DNA of 7,169 nt. Source: Acidobacteriota bacterium (GTDB taxonomy: Bacteria > Acidobacteriota > Terriglobia > Bryobacterales > JACQDG01). Position 1 is the first letter of the stretch; each line of letters opens with the position of its first letter. Made by a program: the position numbers and the translations under genes. Positions 5,071 to 7,169 of the stretch are shown here, piece by piece. The notes beneath the pieces were generated by a model. That model did no database searches and was not told the DNA's origin. It saw nothing but the letters and a program-made list of their open reading frames with translations. Location: NCBI GenBank assembly GCA_016201185.1, contig JACQDG010000417.1, positions 1 to 7,169 on the forward strand, written 5' to 3'.

Positions 5071-7169
5071 CTACCCCAATCCTTTCTTCAGGTCGGCCAG
5101 CAGGTTCAGGGCCTCGATGGGTCGCAGCTCGTCCAGGTTGATCGACCGGATCTGCTCGACCATGCCGGGCGGGAGCGGCGTGAAGATAGAGATCTGGGAC
5201 GGGTGGGCGCCGGGAGAAAGCTCCTCGCTGACGGAGTGCTCGCGCTCCTCATGGCGGACGAGCACGTCGTGGGCCCGCTCGATGACGGGCAAGGGCAACC
5301 CGGCCAGCCGCGCCACTTCGATGCCATAGCTGCGGTCAGCGCTGCCCGGCTCGACCTTGCGAAGAAAGATGATCTGTTCTCCGGCCTCTTTCACCGACAC
5401 GTGAAGGTTTCTTACCCCGCTGAGCAGCTCGGCCAGTTCCGTCAGCTCGTGGTAGTGAGTGGCAAACAGCGTTTTGGCCCGCGTGCGCTGGTGGATGTAT
5501 TCCACCACCGCCCAGGCGATGGCCAGCCCGTCGAAGGTGGCCGTGCCGCGGCCCACCTCGTCGAGAATGATGAGGCTGGCAGGGGTGGCGGTGTTCAGGA
5601 TCTGCGCCGTTTCCGTCATCTCCACCATGAAGGTGGAGCGGCCGAGGGCCAGGTTGTCGGAAGCGCCGATGCGCGTGAAAATGCGGTCAAGGATCGGGAG
5701 CCGGGCGCTCGAGGCGGGCACGAACGATCCCATTTGCGCCAGGATCGCGATCAGCGCCGCCTGCCGCAGGTAAGTGGACTTGCCTCCCATGTTGGGACCG
5801 GTTATGACGGCGATCAGGTCGGTCGAGTCGTTCAGGTACAGGTCGTTGGGGATGAAACGCTCGGCGCGCTCGCTTTCGGCCAGCCGCTCGATCACCGGGT
5901 GGCGTCCGGCGACCACCTGCATCTCGCCAGTGGAGTTGAAAACCGGGCGGGCATAGTTGCAGTCGGCAGCGACGTGCGCCAAGGCCAGGTAAACGTCCAG
6001 CTCGGCGACGGCGGCCGCTGTGCGGCGGACCCGGGCCGCTTCGCCAGCTACGCGCTGGCGCAGCTTTTCCAGGTGCTCCCGCTCGATCACCAGGATCCGC
6101 TCCTGGGCGTCGAGCACTTTGCGCTCGTACTCCTTGAGCTCCAGCGTGGTGAAGCGCTCGGCGTTCACCAGGGTCTGCTTGCGTTCGTAATCGGACGGCG
6201 CGAGGCGGAGGTTGGGCTTGGAGATCTCGATGTAATAGCCGAAGACGTTATTGAAGCGAACCTTGAGCGACTGAATGCCGGTGCGCGCCCGCTCGCGCTG
6301 CTCGATCTGCAGGATGAAGCTGCGGCTGTTGTGCTGAAGTTCGCGCAGCTCATCGAGAGCGGGATCGAAGCCGGCGCGGATGACGCCGCCGTCGGCCGGG
6401 TTGGCGGGGGGCTCGTCGGTGAGCGTGGTGAGGATGGCGCTGGAAACGTCGCCCAGCTCATCCATGCGCCCGTGGAGGTCGCACAGGCGGCCGGAGCGCA
6501 AGCGGCCGACGAAAGCGCGCAGCAGGGGAATGCCGGTGAGCGATGTCCCCAGCGCCACGAGGTCTCGCGGCGTGGCCGTGCCCAGGGTGACGCGCGCCAG
6601 CAGCCGCTCGATGTCCAGCACTTTGGCCAGGTCGCGCCCCAGCTCCGCCCGCAGGATGGTTTCCTTTTTCAGTTCTTCGACGGCGTCCAGTCGCGCCTCG
6701 ATCTCCGCCCCCTCGATCGCCGGCTTCAGCAGCCACTGGCGCAACAGCCGGGCGCCCATGGCGGTGGCGGTCTGGTCGAGCACATGGAGGAGCGTGTATT
6801 CCCTGGGTCCGCCAAACAGGGGCTCGAGGAGCTCCAGGTTGCGGACGGTAACGGAGTCGAGCACCATGTGATCGCGCTGGCGGAAGAAGACGGGGCGATC
6901 CAGGTGCTGCAGGCTGGCCTTCTGGGTATCACGAAGATAGTACAAAATGGCGCCGGCCGCGGCGACAGCGCCGTGATGGCCGGCCAGGCCCAGCCCCTCG
7001 AGCGAGTGGAGCTGGAAGTGCTCGCAGAGGGTGCGGCGGGCGTGGTCGAATTGGAAAACCCAGTCCTCGAGCTCCGTGCGAAGGTAGCGCCTCGCTGCGG
7101 GACGCCCGGGTGTAGAAGCCTCGGCAGCGCCCGCGGGGCCGGCAGGGAAAAGCGTCAACTGGGCGGGAA
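5071..7169 (-). CDS. mutS: DNA mismatch repair protein MutS (5' partial)
   Basis: MutS binds mismatches and small loops as a dimer and, with ATP, recruits MutL. The frame is open to the right edge; the N-terminal mismatch-binding domain with its Phe-x-Glu motif and part of the connector lie outside. About 695 codons are visible from a TTG at 7158, plus a few residues before it; E. coli MutS has 853. Counting from that codon: connector end (about 25-90), core/lever with GYYIEISK (307-314) and clamp (about 320-390), then the ABC-type ATPase. The latter has Walker A GPNMGGKST (454-462), signature GRSTF (506-510, Ser508 equivalent to E. coli Ser668), Walker B ILDEVGRG (531-538) and THYHEL (567-572). 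The C-terminal dimerisation region (about 600-636) is followed by QISIF (655-659), a beta-clamp-binding motif, and the usual LRPIEALNLLADLK end. The stop is TAG. It is the first visible gene of a mutS-anmK unit, and all visible catalytic motifs are intact. Confidence 0.97.
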   Translation of the reverse strand, partial: PAQLTLFPAGPAGAAEASTPGRPAARRYLRTELEDWVFQFDHARRTLCEHFQLHSLEGLGLAGHHGAVAAAGAILYYLRDTQKASLQHLDRPVFFRQRDHMVLDSVTVRNLELLEPLFGGPREYTLLHVLDQTATAMGARLLRQWLLKPAIEGAEIEARLDAVEELKKETILRAELGRDLAKVLDIERLLARVTLGTATPRDLVALGTSLTGIPLLRAFVGRLRSGRLCDLHGRMDELGDVSSAILTTLTDEPPANPADGGVIRAGFDPALDELRELQHNSRSFILQIEQRERARTGIQSLKVRFNNVFGYYIEISKPNLRLAPSDYERKQTLVNAERFTTLELKEYERKVLDAQERILVIEREHLEKLRQRVAGEAARVRRTAAAVAELDVYLALAHVAADCNYARPVFNSTGEMQVVAGRHPVIERLAESERAERFIPNDLYLNDSTDLIAVITGPNMGGKSTYLRQAALIAILAQMGSFVPASSARLPILDRIFTRIGASDNLALGRSTFMVEMTETAQILNTATPASLIILDEVGRGTATFDGLAIAWAVVEYIHQRTRAKTLFATHYHELTELAELLSGVRNLHVSVKEAGEQIIFLRKVEPGSADRSYGIEVARLAGLPLPVIERAHDVLVRHEEREHSVSEELSPGAHPSQISIFTPLPPGMVEQIRSINLDELRPIEALNLLADLKKGLG

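Noticed and set aside
5536..5553. MutS has GTATFDG where E. coli has GTSTYDG after Walker B
   Set aside because: From memory, Ala at this place occurs in many bacterial MutS proteins. The functionally studied signature serine (in GRSTF) is intact, so no defect is implied.

Overview
The window is GC-rich, densely coded bacterial chromosome. The gene styles (a lipoprotein amidohydrolase, a secreted SMP-30-type lactonase, a HAD phosphatase of the VTGN type) would suit a soil bacterium such as an Acidobacteriota member. That placement is an impression from protein style, not a demonstrated assignment. No mobile element, CRISPR array, tRNA or rRNA was seen.

Layout: the left edge holds the 3' part of a plus-strand HAD-family phosphatase (1-649). 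Everything else reads on the minus strand. From right to left these are mutS (5' end cut by the right edge, ends at 5071), anmK (starts at 5051), a perfect 13-bp-stem hairpin (3767-3796), a 45-codon membrane-protein ORF with a near-perfect Shine-Dalgarno (3577-3714), a lipoprotein amidohydrolase (ends at 2243), a secreted SMP-30/gluconolactonase-family protein (1172-2170) and bacterioferritin (600-1070). The bacterioferritin and HAD genes are convergent and overlap by 50 bp at their 3' ends.

Functionally there are four blocks. DNA mismatch repair (mutS) is followed after 19 bp by peptidoglycan recycling (anmK). A likely export block pairs a lipid-anchored metal-dependent hydrolase with a secreted lactonase-like beta-propeller, preceded by a tiny membrane protein. 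An iron-storage gene (bfr) and a phosphatase end the window.

The main surprises are two apparent reading-frame lesions or recoding points. First, anmK carries one in-frame TAG at 4047-4049, followed by 58 more codons that keep the conserved AnmK C-terminus and end in TGA at 3870-3872. Three other genes here (mutS, the amidohydrolase, bfr) end in TAG, so genome-wide reassignment of TAG is unlikely. Second, the amidohydrolase has no convincing start codon in its own frame. An ATG at 3595-3597, in the frame of the small upstream ORF, would give a textbook lipoprotein signal peptide if one base were inserted near 3585. I did not find a clear new multi-gene system; these lesions and the small ORF are the parts most worth checking.
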